Assembly (NCBI GenBank): GCA_017623265.1
Contig: JAGAPM010000336.1
Location: 1-5,468, forward strand
Source of the DNA: Lentisphaeria bacterium
GTDB taxonomy: Bacteria; Verrucomicrobiota; Lentisphaeria; Victivallales; UBA1829
Direction: 5' to 3'
Length of the DNA stretch: 5,468 bases
The notes beneath the pieces are model-generated. The model saw only the letters and a list, made by a program, of their open reading frames with translations. It was not told the origin of the DNA and did no database searches. Within the stretch, counting starts at the first letter, position 1, and the number at the start of each line of letters is the position of its first letter. Positions 1 through 5,378 of this stretch are shown piece after piece. The translations under genes were made by a program, and so were the position numbers.

Positions 1-1017
1 CCCGTCGCAGGGAGCCACAATATCGGCGTGGTCCAGATACCACTGTGCCTCTTTGACAGCGATCTCGGCAGAAGCGATCCGGGCTTTCAGCAGCTTTACG
101 TCGCCGCCGCTTTCCCGACTGTCTTTGTCGAACGGCGCACGTTCTTTCTGGTCCAGTTCCTCCTGCAGTTCCTTGATGGCGGCTTTGGCATTTTCCAGAC
201 GGAACTCCAACTGATTGGTGTCATAGCGTGCAATGACATCACCTTTTTTGACCGTATCACCGGATTTCCAGAGTTTGCCATCGGGAGTCCGGCACTCGGC
301 AATAGGGCCGTCAAACCACGCATAAACGGTAGTGATCTCCGGCGCTTTCAGTTCAAATTCCGCATTGACTTTTTCAGGGATCGGCAGGAACATTACATAA
401 ACCAGCCCTGCCAGTACCAGCAGCCAGAAAATCAATTTGAAGCTGACCATCCGTTTCCGGCTGAATGCCCGGATCCGGGAGGCATCAATGAGCTGACAAT
501 ACAATGCTTCCGCATAACTGGAAGCCAGCAGTTTCGCCGCTGTCATAGCGTATGCGGGGATCTTCCCTTCAAATTCCAGCAGCCATACCAGCTGGATGGC
601 AGGCTTTTTCATGAACGGAGGTGCTTTCAGGGGAACAAGCAGCAGCGTAACATTATCCGGACACAATTCCCGCACGGCGTTTCCGTTGCCGTATTTTTCC
701 GCATCCGCACCGGTGATTTCCAGATTTTCTTCCAATCTGCCGGTTGTTTCCAGCAGTTCCCTCTGCAGAACCGCCTGACGGCTATGCTTGTTCACAACCG
801 GCTGGGCGTACTGGGAAAGGATATCCACTTTTCTGCCGCGGATCTGCAGCAGAGTGGAGCTGCGGAACCCGACAACCGGACGGGCATTGTTGACTGCCAT
901 GACGGCAGCCGTTTGAAAGTCGGGCGCATTGAAAAGATCATGTCCCAGACGCATCATTACGCCGAACGCCTTGAGGCGTGCAGCCATTTCCTGCAGTTGA
1001 TCACTCGGGCCGGGCAT
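1..1017 (-). CDS. GAF-like/HlyD fusion: inner-membrane periplasmic adaptor subunit (3' part outside window)
   Basis: Reading the minus strand from the ATG at 1017-1015 gives 339 codons with no stop down to base 1, so the gene continues off the left edge. Residues about 20-180 look like a divergent GAF-type cytosolic domain (a GFRSSTLLQIRGRKVDIL strand pair, then a Q-x-YAQPVVNKHS helix start); this match is by eye and weak. Basic residues RKR (187-189) precede one hydrophobic segment, about 195-211, which predicts a cytosolic N-terminus and a periplasmic remainder. From about 217 it reads as a HlyD-type adaptor: a lipoyl-like half with SGDTVKKGDVIARYD (252-266), a short helical hairpin (about 268-328), and then the return strand ADIVAPCDG at the edge. 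The start is supported by AGGAG (1031-1027), 9 bases upstream. It overlaps the preceding adaptor gene by 17 bases, so the two are probably co-transcribed and translationally coupled. Family knowledge: such adaptors link inner-membrane export machinery to the outer membrane. The substrate is unknown. Confidence 0.85.
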   Translation of the reverse strand, partial: MPGPSDQLQEMAARLKAFGVMMRLGHDLFNAPDFQTAAVMAVNNARPVVGFRSSTLLQIRGRKVDILSQYAQPVVNKHSRQAVLQRELLETTGRLEENLEITGADAEKYGNGNAVRELCPDNVTLLLVPLKAPPFMKKPAIQLVWLLEFEGKIPAYAMTAAKLLASSYAEALYCQLIDASRIRAFSRKRMVSFKLIFWLLVLAGLVYVMFLPIPEKVNAEFELKAPEITTVYAWFDGPIAECRTPDGKLWKSGDTVKKGDVIARYDTNQLEFRLENAKAAIKELQEELDQKERAPFDKDSRESGGDVKLLKARIASAEIAVKEAQWYLDHADIVAPCDG

Positions 1018-1780
1018 ATTTGAACTCTCCTATCATACCGGCAGTGACTTTGCCGTCCTTGTTGGGCACCAGTACACGGATTTCGATCGTGTTGCTCCGG
1101 TGGTCCGCATGGGTTGCGATTTCATAAACAACACCCTTCAGAGTCAGTGCCGGTTTCGTGTCTGTACAGGTCACTGTAACTTCCGTGCCGGGTTTCAGTT
1201 TGTCCAGCATGGAAACCGGTACAAACATGGTCGCTTTCAGCTGGTTGTCATCAATGATTTTCATCAGGGGCTGACCGGCTCTCAACGTTTCGAAAGAACG
1301 GGTGTTGATCTCCTCAATCCGTCCGTCAAAAGGAGCGAGGATCCGGCAGTAGGAAAGCTGGGTCTGGGCATCTTTCAAGTTGACATGGGTCGCTTTCAGG
1401 CGTGCTTCTGCGGTATTGACTTCCAGTTTCGCCTTTTTGATCTCCAGCTCGCTGGTCATGCTCTGCTTGTACAGGTCTTCCTGGATCACCAGCGCTTCTT
1501 TGGCAAAGTCCCGCAGAATGATCTGCTCGGCGATCGTTGCATTGACCCGTTCGATCTCGATCTGATAATGAGTGGGATCCAGTGTCACCAGCAGTTCGCC
1601 GCGTTTGAATTTCTGACCGATGATCAACTTGTTTTCCTGCACGACCCCATCGATCCGGGAGGAAAGGATCGCTTCACGGTAGGGAAAGAACACAACGCGG
1701 GTCGTTTCGGTATCATCAGCAGCTTGGGAGAATGGCAGAATGGTAAACGCCGCCATCACAGCCAGGAATAACTTTTTCAT
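1001..1780 (-). CDS. Short exported HlyD/RND-type periplasmic adaptor (membrane fusion protein)
   Basis: The product has 259 residues. The N-terminus is a signal peptide (MKK, hydrophobic core, likely cleavage after SQA at residue 20), so the mature protein should be periplasmic. It shows the adaptor order: first lipoyl half 38-68 (SSRIDGVV, then GQKFKRGELLVTLD), coiled-coil hairpin about 70-142, second lipoyl half about 145-178 (ILAPFDGRIEEI, then AGQPLMKIID), and a beta-barrel about 180-238, ending with TAGMIGEF near 247-253. At 259 residues it is much shorter than AcrA-type adaptors (near 390) and seems to lack most of the membrane-proximal domain. No lipobox cysteine is visible, so membrane anchoring is unlikely. 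The start has AAAGGA (1794-1789) 8 bases upstream. It is the first gene of an operon with the GAF-like adaptor. No pump or outer-membrane channel gene lies in the window, so its partner and substrate remain unknown. Confidence 0.9.
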   Translation of the reverse strand: MKKLFLAVMAAFTILPFSQAADDTETTRVVFFPYREAILSSRIDGVVQENKLIIGQKFKRGELLVTLDPTHYQIEIERVNATIAEQIILRDFAKEALVIQEDLYKQSMTSELEIKKAKLEVNTAEARLKATHVNLKDAQTQLSYCRILAPFDGRIEEINTRSFETLRAGQPLMKIIDDNQLKATMFVPVSMLDKLKPGTEVTVTCTDTKPALTLKGVVYEIATHADHRSNTIEIRVLVPNKDGKVTAGMIGEFKYARPE

Positions 1781-1826
1781 GACAAAAGTCCTTTCTTTCT
1801 TATAGATAAAAATAATTATAAGCTAT

Positions 1827-1855
1827 ATTTTATCACGCGCAAGGCATTCTGTCAA
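1827..1855 (-). promoter_or_regulatory. Sigma-70-type promoter of the adaptor operon
   Basis: On the minus strand a perfect -35 TTGACA (1855-1850) is followed by a 17-base spacer and -10 TAAAAT (1832-1827). The predicted start of transcription is near 1820, about 40 bases before the ATG. A 6-bp inverted repeat, CTTATA/TATAAG (1799-1804 and 1817-1822), lies at the predicted start and could be a small operator, although AT-rich sequence gives such repeats by chance. This is the strongest promoter match in the window. Confidence 0.8.
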
Positions 1856-1888
1856 ATCAAAACAGAGAAAAAAATCGGAATTTTGAGT

Positions 1889-1937
1889 AAAAAACAAGAA
1901 AAAATCTCTGCATACCGGGTGGGGTATACAGAGATTT
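1889..1937 (-). terminator. Rho-independent terminator of the FKBP gene
   Basis: A long hairpin starts about 29 bases beyond the FKBP stop codon. Its arms AAATCTCTG (1902-1910) and CAGAGATTT (1929-1937) pair over 9 bp. After one C/A mismatch they pair for 5 more (ATACC 1912-1916 with GGTAT 1923-1927) around a 6-base loop. Read on the minus strand, the 3' arm runs into T-rich sequence (bases 1904-1889, T runs broken by single C and G), as expected for intrinsic termination. It separates the FKBP unit from the adaptor operon. No comparable T tract follows on the plus side. Confidence 0.85.
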
Positions 1938-1965
1938 CCAGAAATTCTGATTTTTCAGAAGTGGT

Positions 1966-2598
1966 TTACTTGCTCTTGATTTCCAGCAGTTCCACTTCAA
2001 AGACGAGGGCGCTGTTCGGTGCGATCATGCCGCCGGCACCCTGTTCGCCGTATGCCAGATTGGAGGGGATGAAGAAACGGTACTTGGAACCGACCTTCAT
2101 CAGCTGAACGCCTTCCGTCCAGCCCGGGATCACCTGATTCAGGGGGAATTCCACCGGTTCGCCGCGCTTGATGGAGCTGTCGAAGATCTGACCGGAGATC
2201 AGCGTGCCTTCGTAGTGGACCTTGACCACATCCGTTGCCTTCGGGCTGGCACCATCGCCTTCGGTAATGACTTCATACTGCAGACCGGATTCCGTGACTT
2301 TGATCCCGTCCTTCTTGGCGTTTTCTGCCAGAAAGTCTGCGCTTGCTTTTGCATTTTCGTCCGCAACTTTCTTCTTCTGTTCGTTGGCGATCTCCTGCAG
2401 TTTCTTTTGGAAATCCTGCATGATCTGGTGGTATTCCTTTTCTTCCAGCTGGGGCTGTGCGCCGTTCAGAAGATCGGTCACGCACTGGATGATGACTTCC
2501 TTGTTGACATCCAGCGGGAGCTGAAGCACGGAGGCGGAGATGTTCATGCCCAGCGCATAGCTGAACTTGTCCTGTTCGTTCTTGAGTTCGATTGCCAT
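1966..2598 (-). CDS. fklB: FKBP-type peptidyl-prolyl cis-trans isomerase, FklB-like (cytosolic)
   Basis: The product has 210 residues, close to E. coli FklB/FKBP22 (206). FKBPs catalyse cis-trans isomerisation of Xaa-Pro bonds and act as folding helpers. Residues about 5-95 are the FKBP_N dimerisation and linker part (DKFSYALGMNI, then a charged helix about 50-95). Residues about 105-207 are the FKBP catalytic domain. By comparison with human FKBP12, the pocket residues are present: Y129 (VKVHYEG), F139-D140, F151, V156-I157, W160, Y183 (LAYGEQG) and F200. There is no signal peptide or lipobox, which argues for the cytosol and against the periplasmic FkpA and Mip branches. The start has AAAGGA (2612-2607) at 8 bases. 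It stands alone between its own promoter and terminator. The symbol is assigned by domain layout; some relatives are annotated simply as fkpA or slyD-like, but the length and absence of a leader favour fklB. Confidence 0.93.
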   Translation of the reverse strand: MAIELKNEQDKFSYALGMNISASVLQLPLDVNKEVIIQCVTDLLNGAQPQLEEKEYHQIMQDFQKKLQEIANEQKKKVADENAKASADFLAENAKKDGIKVTESGLQYEVITEGDGASPKATDVVKVHYEGTLISGQIFDSSIKRGEPVEFPLNQVIPGWTEGVQLMKVGSKYRFFIPSNLAYGEQGAGGMIAPNSALVFEVELLEIKSK

Positions 2599-2642
2599 AG
2601 TTTTATTCCTTTATGTTGTTATGGTTCGTTTGCAATCCTGAT

Positions 2643-2671
2643 ATTATAGCTCACTTTTCCGAAAATGAAAA
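2643..2671 (-). promoter_or_regulatory. Promoter of the FKBP gene
   Basis: On the minus strand a consensus -10 TATAAT (2648-2643) lies 17 bases after TTTTCA (2671-2666), which matches four of six -35 positions. The predicted transcript starts near 2636, leaving a leader of about 38 bases that contains the AAAGGA ribosome binding site. Confidence 0.65.
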
Positions 2672-2711
2672 TCACTTTTGCAAAATTATCCGAAAAAAGT
2701 ATGCTTTCCTC

Positions 2712-2739
2712 TTGAAATAGAGGCTTCGTGCTGTATATT
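2712..2739 (+). promoter_or_regulatory. Promoter of tRNA-Glu
   Basis: TTGAAA (2712-2717), a 16-base spacer and TATATT (2734-2739), the last followed by AAA. Transcription should start about 15-20 bases before the mature tRNA 5' end. The same two hexamers with the same spacing precede tRNA-Ser at 5212-5239, which supports both calls. Confidence 0.75.
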
Positions 2740-2760
2740 AAATCCAGTTTTATGCCTCAT

Positions 2761-2836
2761 GTCCCTATCGTCTAGAGGCCCAGGACACCAGGTTCTCATC
2801 CTGGTAACACGGGTTCGAATCCCGTTGGGGATGCCA
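2761..2836 (+). tRNA. tRNA-Glu, anticodon CTC
   Basis: A 76-base cloverleaf with encoded CCA (2834-2836). The anticodon stem CCAGG/CCTGG (2788-2792, 2800-2804) holds the loop TTCTCAT, giving anticodon CTC at 2795-2797, which reads GAG. The T arm is ACGGG-TTCGAAT-CCCGT (2809-2825). The 5' half (CGTCTAGAGGCC in the D arm) closely matches bacterial tRNA-Glu. The acceptor stem has wobble pairs at the first position (G1 with U72) and at U6-G67; a G-U closing pair is unusual. Six T residues (2838-2843) follow directly and may help termination. It is transcribed convergently with rsmB. Confidence 0.95.
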
Positions 2837-2861
2837 CTTTTTTGATTCCTTATTCCTTTGC

Positions 2862-2913
2862 ACACGGGTTCGCCATGTCATTCGACATGGTGCAAATCCC
2901 GTTGGGGATGCCA
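2862..2913 (+). repeat. Broken copy of the tRNA-Glu 3' end with a 22-base hairpin insert
   Basis: Bases 2862-2872 and 2895-2913 repeat, without mismatch, the 30 contiguous bases of tRNA-Glu at 2807-2836 (end of the variable loop, T arm, 3' acceptor strand and CCA). Between them, inside the T loop, sits a 22-base insert (2873-2894) containing CCATGTC-ATTC-GACATGG, a 7-bp perfect stem. The T-stem strands ACGGG and CCCGT are kept, so the whole could fold as one extended T arm. A second inverted pair, TTTGCAC (2857-2863) and GTGCAAA (2891-2897), brackets the insert. The D and anticodon arms are missing, so this is not a functional tRNA. Eight T residues (2914-2921) follow. It could be a remnant of recombination at the tRNA 3' end, or a terminator or small RNA element. 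Confidence 0.85.
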
Positions 2914-2954
2914 TTTTTTTTACACCAGTCCGTAACCCGTTGAAAGCCAAAGCG

Positions 2955-4217
2955 TCAGCTTTTCTTCCGGATCAATGCCGCAAAGGCGCCGTCGTGACTT
3001 TCTCCCGGCAGCAGAAGACGGCTCTTCACAATCTCAAAATTGGGGTGTGCAAGCACAAAGTTTTCCGCCTGTTTCAGATCTTCTTCCGGCTCAATACTGC
3101 ACGTGGAATAGAGCAGTTGACCGTTGATTTTCAGGATCCGGGCGAGCGAATCCAGAAGCCGGGTCTGGAGCTTGACCGTATCAATGAGACGGCACTGGCT
3201 GAACCGCCACGGCGCATCCGGGCGTCTGCGGAAGACACCGCTGTTGGTACAGGGAACATCCGCAAGAATGAAGTCGAAAGTGTTCGGGGAGAAGGGCGGC
3301 TCAAGGGCATCTGCAGTCAGGCTGCGACAGCGTACACCCGCCCGTTGAAGATTCCGGTTCATCTGCATGAGACGCTTCTGACTCTTGTCACACACGGTCA
3401 GTTTTACCGTCGCCGGATCGCAGAGATCGGAGAGCATCACGGCTTTGCCGCCGGGCGCAGCACAGCAATCCAGCAGATACCCTTTCGGTGCTTCATCCAA
3501 CAGACTGAACGCCATAGCAGTTGCCGGGTCCTGAATGTAGATCCGGGCTTTTTCCAGATAATTCCCGCTGAAAAGAGGCGCAGGATTTTTCATGGAATAA
3601 AACTGAAATCCGGTGCTTTCCAGAAAATCCAGTCCCTTGACCGGTACCGCTCCTGCCGCTTCCAGTTCCGCACGAGCCGATTCATCCCGCAGACGGAATG
3701 TCAACGGCGGATTGGAGGCGAAAAATCCGGTCATTTCTTTCATCTTATCCCTGCCGAAACATTCCTCCCAACGGACTTTCAGTTCCACGGGGAAAGAGAC
3801 CGGAATATCATCGTGCTTGAACGATTTATCCCGCAGAAACGAGCGCAGCATGGCGTTGACAAAGCCCCCGCCGCCGGGACCACGGAGCTGTTTTCCTGTA
3901 TCAACAGCCACATTGACCGCCGATTCCGGGGCGATCCCTGTCTGGAAAAAAATCTGGGTCGCCGCACAGGCAACGATGAGACGCATATCCTGCCGGACCC
4001 GTTCGTGTTTCGCATGTTTTGTGATCAGCCCGTCAATAAAACCTTTGTGCCGGAAGTATTCAAAAAGCAGGTCGGAGACCGCTGCCCGTTCGGGTGCATT
4101 GCTTTCCCGGAGATCATCCAGAAGCACATCCAGAGTCAGATCGTCATTCTCCCAGGATGCCGCCAGATTTGCCGCTGTGGTAAGGATCTTCTGAGAGATT
4201 CCGCTCGTTTTTTTCAT
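2955..4217 (-). CDS. rsmB: 16S rRNA (cytosine-967-C5)-methyltransferase RsmB
   Basis: The product has 420 residues (E. coli RsmB: 429). It methylates C967 of 16S rRNA using S-adenosylmethionine. The N-terminal third (about 8-130) is the NusB-like RNA-binding domain, ending with GGGGFVNAMLRSFLRD. The C-terminal part is the Rossmann methyltransferase: SAM motif LLDCCAAPGGKA (248-259), motif IV ADVPCTNSGVFRRRPD (319-334) with C323, and motif VI YSTCSIEPEED (370-380) with C373. These match the release and nucleophilic cysteines of the RsmB family. The NusB-like domain argues against RsmF or other NSUN relatives. The frame is open back to an ATG at 4259, but that ATG abuts the predicted -10 and would lie upstream of the transcript start, so I chose the ATG at 4217, where the family-like N-terminus begins. 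Its ribosome site (GGTGA, 4226-4222, only 4 bases away) is weak. The gene diverges from proC. Confidence 0.94.
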   Translation of the reverse strand: MKKTSGISQKILTTAANLAASWENDDLTLDVLLDDLRESNAPERAAVSDLLFEYFRHKGFIDGLITKHAKHERVRQDMRLIVACAATQIFFQTGIAPESAVNVAVDTGKQLRGPGGGGFVNAMLRSFLRDKSFKHDDIPVSFPVELKVRWEECFGRDKMKEMTGFFASNPPLTFRLRDESARAELEAAGAVPVKGLDFLESTGFQFYSMKNPAPLFSGNYLEKARIYIQDPATAMAFSLLDEAPKGYLLDCCAAPGGKAVMLSDLCDPATVKLTVCDKSQKRLMQMNRNLQRAGVRCRSLTADALEPPFSPNTFDFILADVPCTNSGVFRRRPDAPWRFSQCRLIDTVKLQTRLLDSLARILKINGQLLYSTCSIEPEEDLKQAENFVLAHPNFEIVKSRLLLPGESHDGAFAALIRKKS

Positions 4218-4259
4218 AAAATCACCATTCTTAAGTCGTTTTTTCTGTTTATTCCACAT

Positions 4260-4288
4260 AATATAGCACTGTTTTTCAATTTTTTCAC
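4260..4288 (-). promoter_or_regulatory. Promoter of rsmB
   Basis: On the minus strand GTGAAA (4288-4283), a 17-base spacer and -10 TATATT (4265-4260). The predicted start is near 4253, about 36 bases before the ATG at 4217. This placement is the main reason for rejecting the longer reading frame from 4259. The sequence GTGCTATATT here is repeated in inverted orientation in front of proC. Confidence 0.65.
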
Positions 4289-4297
4289 CCTTTGGGC

Positions 4298-4326
4298 TTT
4301 TCTATTTTCAAAAAATGTGCTATATT
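4298..4326 (+). promoter_or_regulatory. Probable promoter of proC
   Basis: The -10 TATATT (4321-4326) is clear and sits in the same ten-base context, GTGCTATATT, as the rsmB promoter on the other strand. At a 17-base spacing the -35 would be TTTTCT (4298-4303), a poor match. The predicted start is near 4333, giving a leader of about 39 bases. An in-frame ATG at 4315 lies upstream of the -10 and cannot be the translation start of this transcript. Confidence 0.5.
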
Positions 4327-4371
4327 GTCAGTAATGATGTAAAAAAACTTATTTCAGCAGGAGTGAAGAAG

Positions 4372-5175
4372 ATGAAAGAACTTTCCATTGCGTTTATCGG
4401 TGCGGGTAAAATGGCGACCGCCATTGCGGCAGGTCTGGCAAAAAACACCACGGGACTTAAGGTCCGGGCGTATGATGTTTCCCCGGCGGCGGCAGAATCC
4501 TTCACCGCAGCCACCGGTTTTACGTGCTGGTCCTCCATGGCAGAAACGCTGGCAGATGCGGAAATCGTTCTCCTTGCGGTCAAACCCCAGGATGCGGCGG
4601 AAGCCCTGAAAGAAGCCTCTTCCCATCTGACCGGGAAACTGCTGATCTCCATCGTTGCCGGTTGGAAGATCGCAACTTTGCAGGAACATGCGGAACTTGA
4701 CCGTGTGATCCGGGTGATGCCCAATACGCCCGCACTGGCAGGGGAGGGTATGAGCTGCTATGCTCCTGCGGATGCCGTCTCTGCCGATGATCAGGCGGTG
4801 GCGGAAACGATCCTTTCTGCAGTCGGGAAAGTCCGGCTTGTAGCGGAAAAACAGCTGGATGCCGTTACCGGTTTGAGCGGAAGCGGTCCGGCTTATGCGA
4901 TGGAATTTATTATGGGGCTTGCCGATGGCGGGGTCTTCTGCGGTCTCCCCCGGGATGCTGCTTTGGAACTGGCGATCCAGACCGTTCTCGGAACTGCGGC
5001 GTTGTGCCGGGAAACGCCCGCAAAGATCGCGGAACTGCGGGATGCCGTGATCTCCCCCGCCGGAACGACTGCCTGCGGGATCATGGAATTGCAGAACGGT
5101 GCCTTCAAGGCGACTGCGGCAAAAGCAGTGATCGCGGCGGCAAAACGTTCCGAAGAACTGGGCAAAAATAAATAA
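4372..5175 (+). CDS. proC: Pyrroline-5-carboxylate reductase (last step of proline synthesis)
   Basis: The product has 267 residues, normal for ProC (about 260-280). It reduces 1-pyrroline-5-carboxylate to L-proline with NAD(P)H in the cytosol. The N-terminal Rossmann fold shows FIGAGKMATAIAAGL (8-22), the AVKPQ segment (69-73) and MPNTPALAGEG (116-126). The C-terminal helical dimer domain carries DAVTGLSGSGPAY (163-175) and LRDAVISPAGTT (222-233), the P5CR signature; the usual PGGTT is PAGTT here, a change the family tolerates. The start is the ATG at 4372, with AGGAG (4359-4363) 8 bases upstream. The frame extends to an ATG at 4315, but that lies upstream of the predicted -10, and its extra 19 residues do not resemble the family. 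The gene is divergent from rsmB and 79 bases upstream of tRNA-Ser. I see no strong terminator after it, so read-through into tRNA-Ser is possible. Confidence 0.96.
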   Translation: MKELSIAFIGAGKMATAIAAGLAKNTTGLKVRAYDVSPAAAESFTAATGFTCWSSMAETLADAEIVLLAVKPQDAAEALKEASSHLTGKLLISIVAGWKIATLQEHAELDRVIRVMPNTPALAGEGMSCYAPADAVSADDQAVAETILSAVGKVRLVAEKQLDAVTGLSGSGPAYAMEFIMGLADGGVFCGLPRDAALELAIQTVLGTAALCRETPAKIAELRDAVISPAGTTACGIMELQNGAFKATAAKAVIAAAKRSEELGKNK

Positions 5176-5211
5176 AAAGCCGTTTTTTTTGAAATTTTTG
5201 ACTTTTCGGGC

Positions 5212-5239
5212 TTGAAAGTTCAGAAAAGTACGGTATATT
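5212..5239 (+). promoter_or_regulatory. Promoter of tRNA-Ser
   Basis: TTGAAA (5212-5217), a 16-base spacer and TATATT (5234-5239) followed by AAA, the same design as the tRNA-Glu promoter. The -35 lies within an inverted repeat, ACTTTT/AAAAGT (5201-5206 and 5224-5229), which may be chance in AT-rich sequence. Confidence 0.72.
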
Positions 5240-5254
5240 AAACACCATCATCGC

Positions 5255-5342
5255 GGAGAGATGGCCGAGTGGTCGAAGGCGCAGCATTGGAAATGCTGTG
5301 ATGTTCACGCATCCGAGAGTTCGAATCTCTTCCTCTCCTCCA
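5255..5342 (+). tRNA. tRNA-Ser, anticodon GGA
   Basis: An 88-base class II tRNA with encoded CCA (5340-5342). The anticodon stem CAGCA/TGCTG (5282-5286, 5294-5298) holds TTGGAAA, with anticodon GGA at 5289-5291, reading UCC and UCU. The long variable arm folds as GATG/CATC (about 5300-5313), and the T arm is GAGAG-TTCGAAT-CTCTT. The 5' half (GGAGAGATGGCCGAGTGG) is typical of bacterial tRNA-Ser. Two features are odd: the last acceptor pair is A7 against C66 (bases 5261 and 5332), and the discriminator base is T (5339) where bacterial tRNA-Ser almost always has G. A terminator follows 8 bases after the first post-CCA base. Confidence 0.93.
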
Positions 5343-5344
5343 AT

Positions 5345-5377
5345 AAAAAAACCGCTTCTTAAAAAAGCGGTTTTTTC
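5345..5377. terminator. Two-way Rho-independent terminator
   Basis: The arms ACCGCTT (5351-5357) and AAGCGGT (5365-5371) enclose a 7-base loop. Six A residues lie before the left arm (5345-5350) and five T residues after the right arm (5372-5376), so the hairpin has a T tract when read from either side. On the plus strand it ends the tRNA-Ser transcript. On the minus strand it begins just past the stop codon of the right-edge gene. It is well placed to stop both convergent transcripts. Confidence 0.92.
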
Positions 5378-5378
5378 A

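Noticed and set aside
28..1023. 331-codon open frame on the plus strand
   Set aside because: It is the antisense shadow of the minus-strand adaptor gene at 1-1017. The translation is rich in F, Q and R with no domain pattern, and it lacks a promoter and ribosome site.
1939..1949. Small palindrome CAGAAATTCTG between the FKBP stop and its terminator
   Set aside because: Five base pairs around one base in AT-rich sequence is easily chance and would not fold as a hairpin.
2765..2950. 61-codon minus-strand frame with two similar segments (ASPTGFAPC and HPQRDSNPC)
   Set aside because: It is the antisense reading of tRNA-Glu and its broken copy; the internal repeat merely reflects the DNA duplication. 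Such tRNA-antisense products are a known annotation artefact.
4218..4259. Longer rsmB start at the ATG of 4259
   Set aside because: The ATG touches the -10 TATATT, so it would lie at or before the transcript start, and no ribosome site precedes it. The extra 14 residues do not look like the NusB-like domain.
2940..4334. 464-codon open frame on the plus strand
   Set aside because: It lies antisense to rsmB, whose catalytic motifs are unmistakable. The plus-strand product has no recognisable domain and an unnatural composition.
4315..4371. Longer proC start at the ATG of 4315
   Set aside because: The ATG lies upstream of the predicted -10. The extra residues do not fit the family, while the ATG at 4372 has a good AGGAG.
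5176..5205. Possible terminator after proC (AAAAAGCCG followed by eight T)
   Set aside because: The only stem is five A-T pairs around a GCCG loop, too weak to call.
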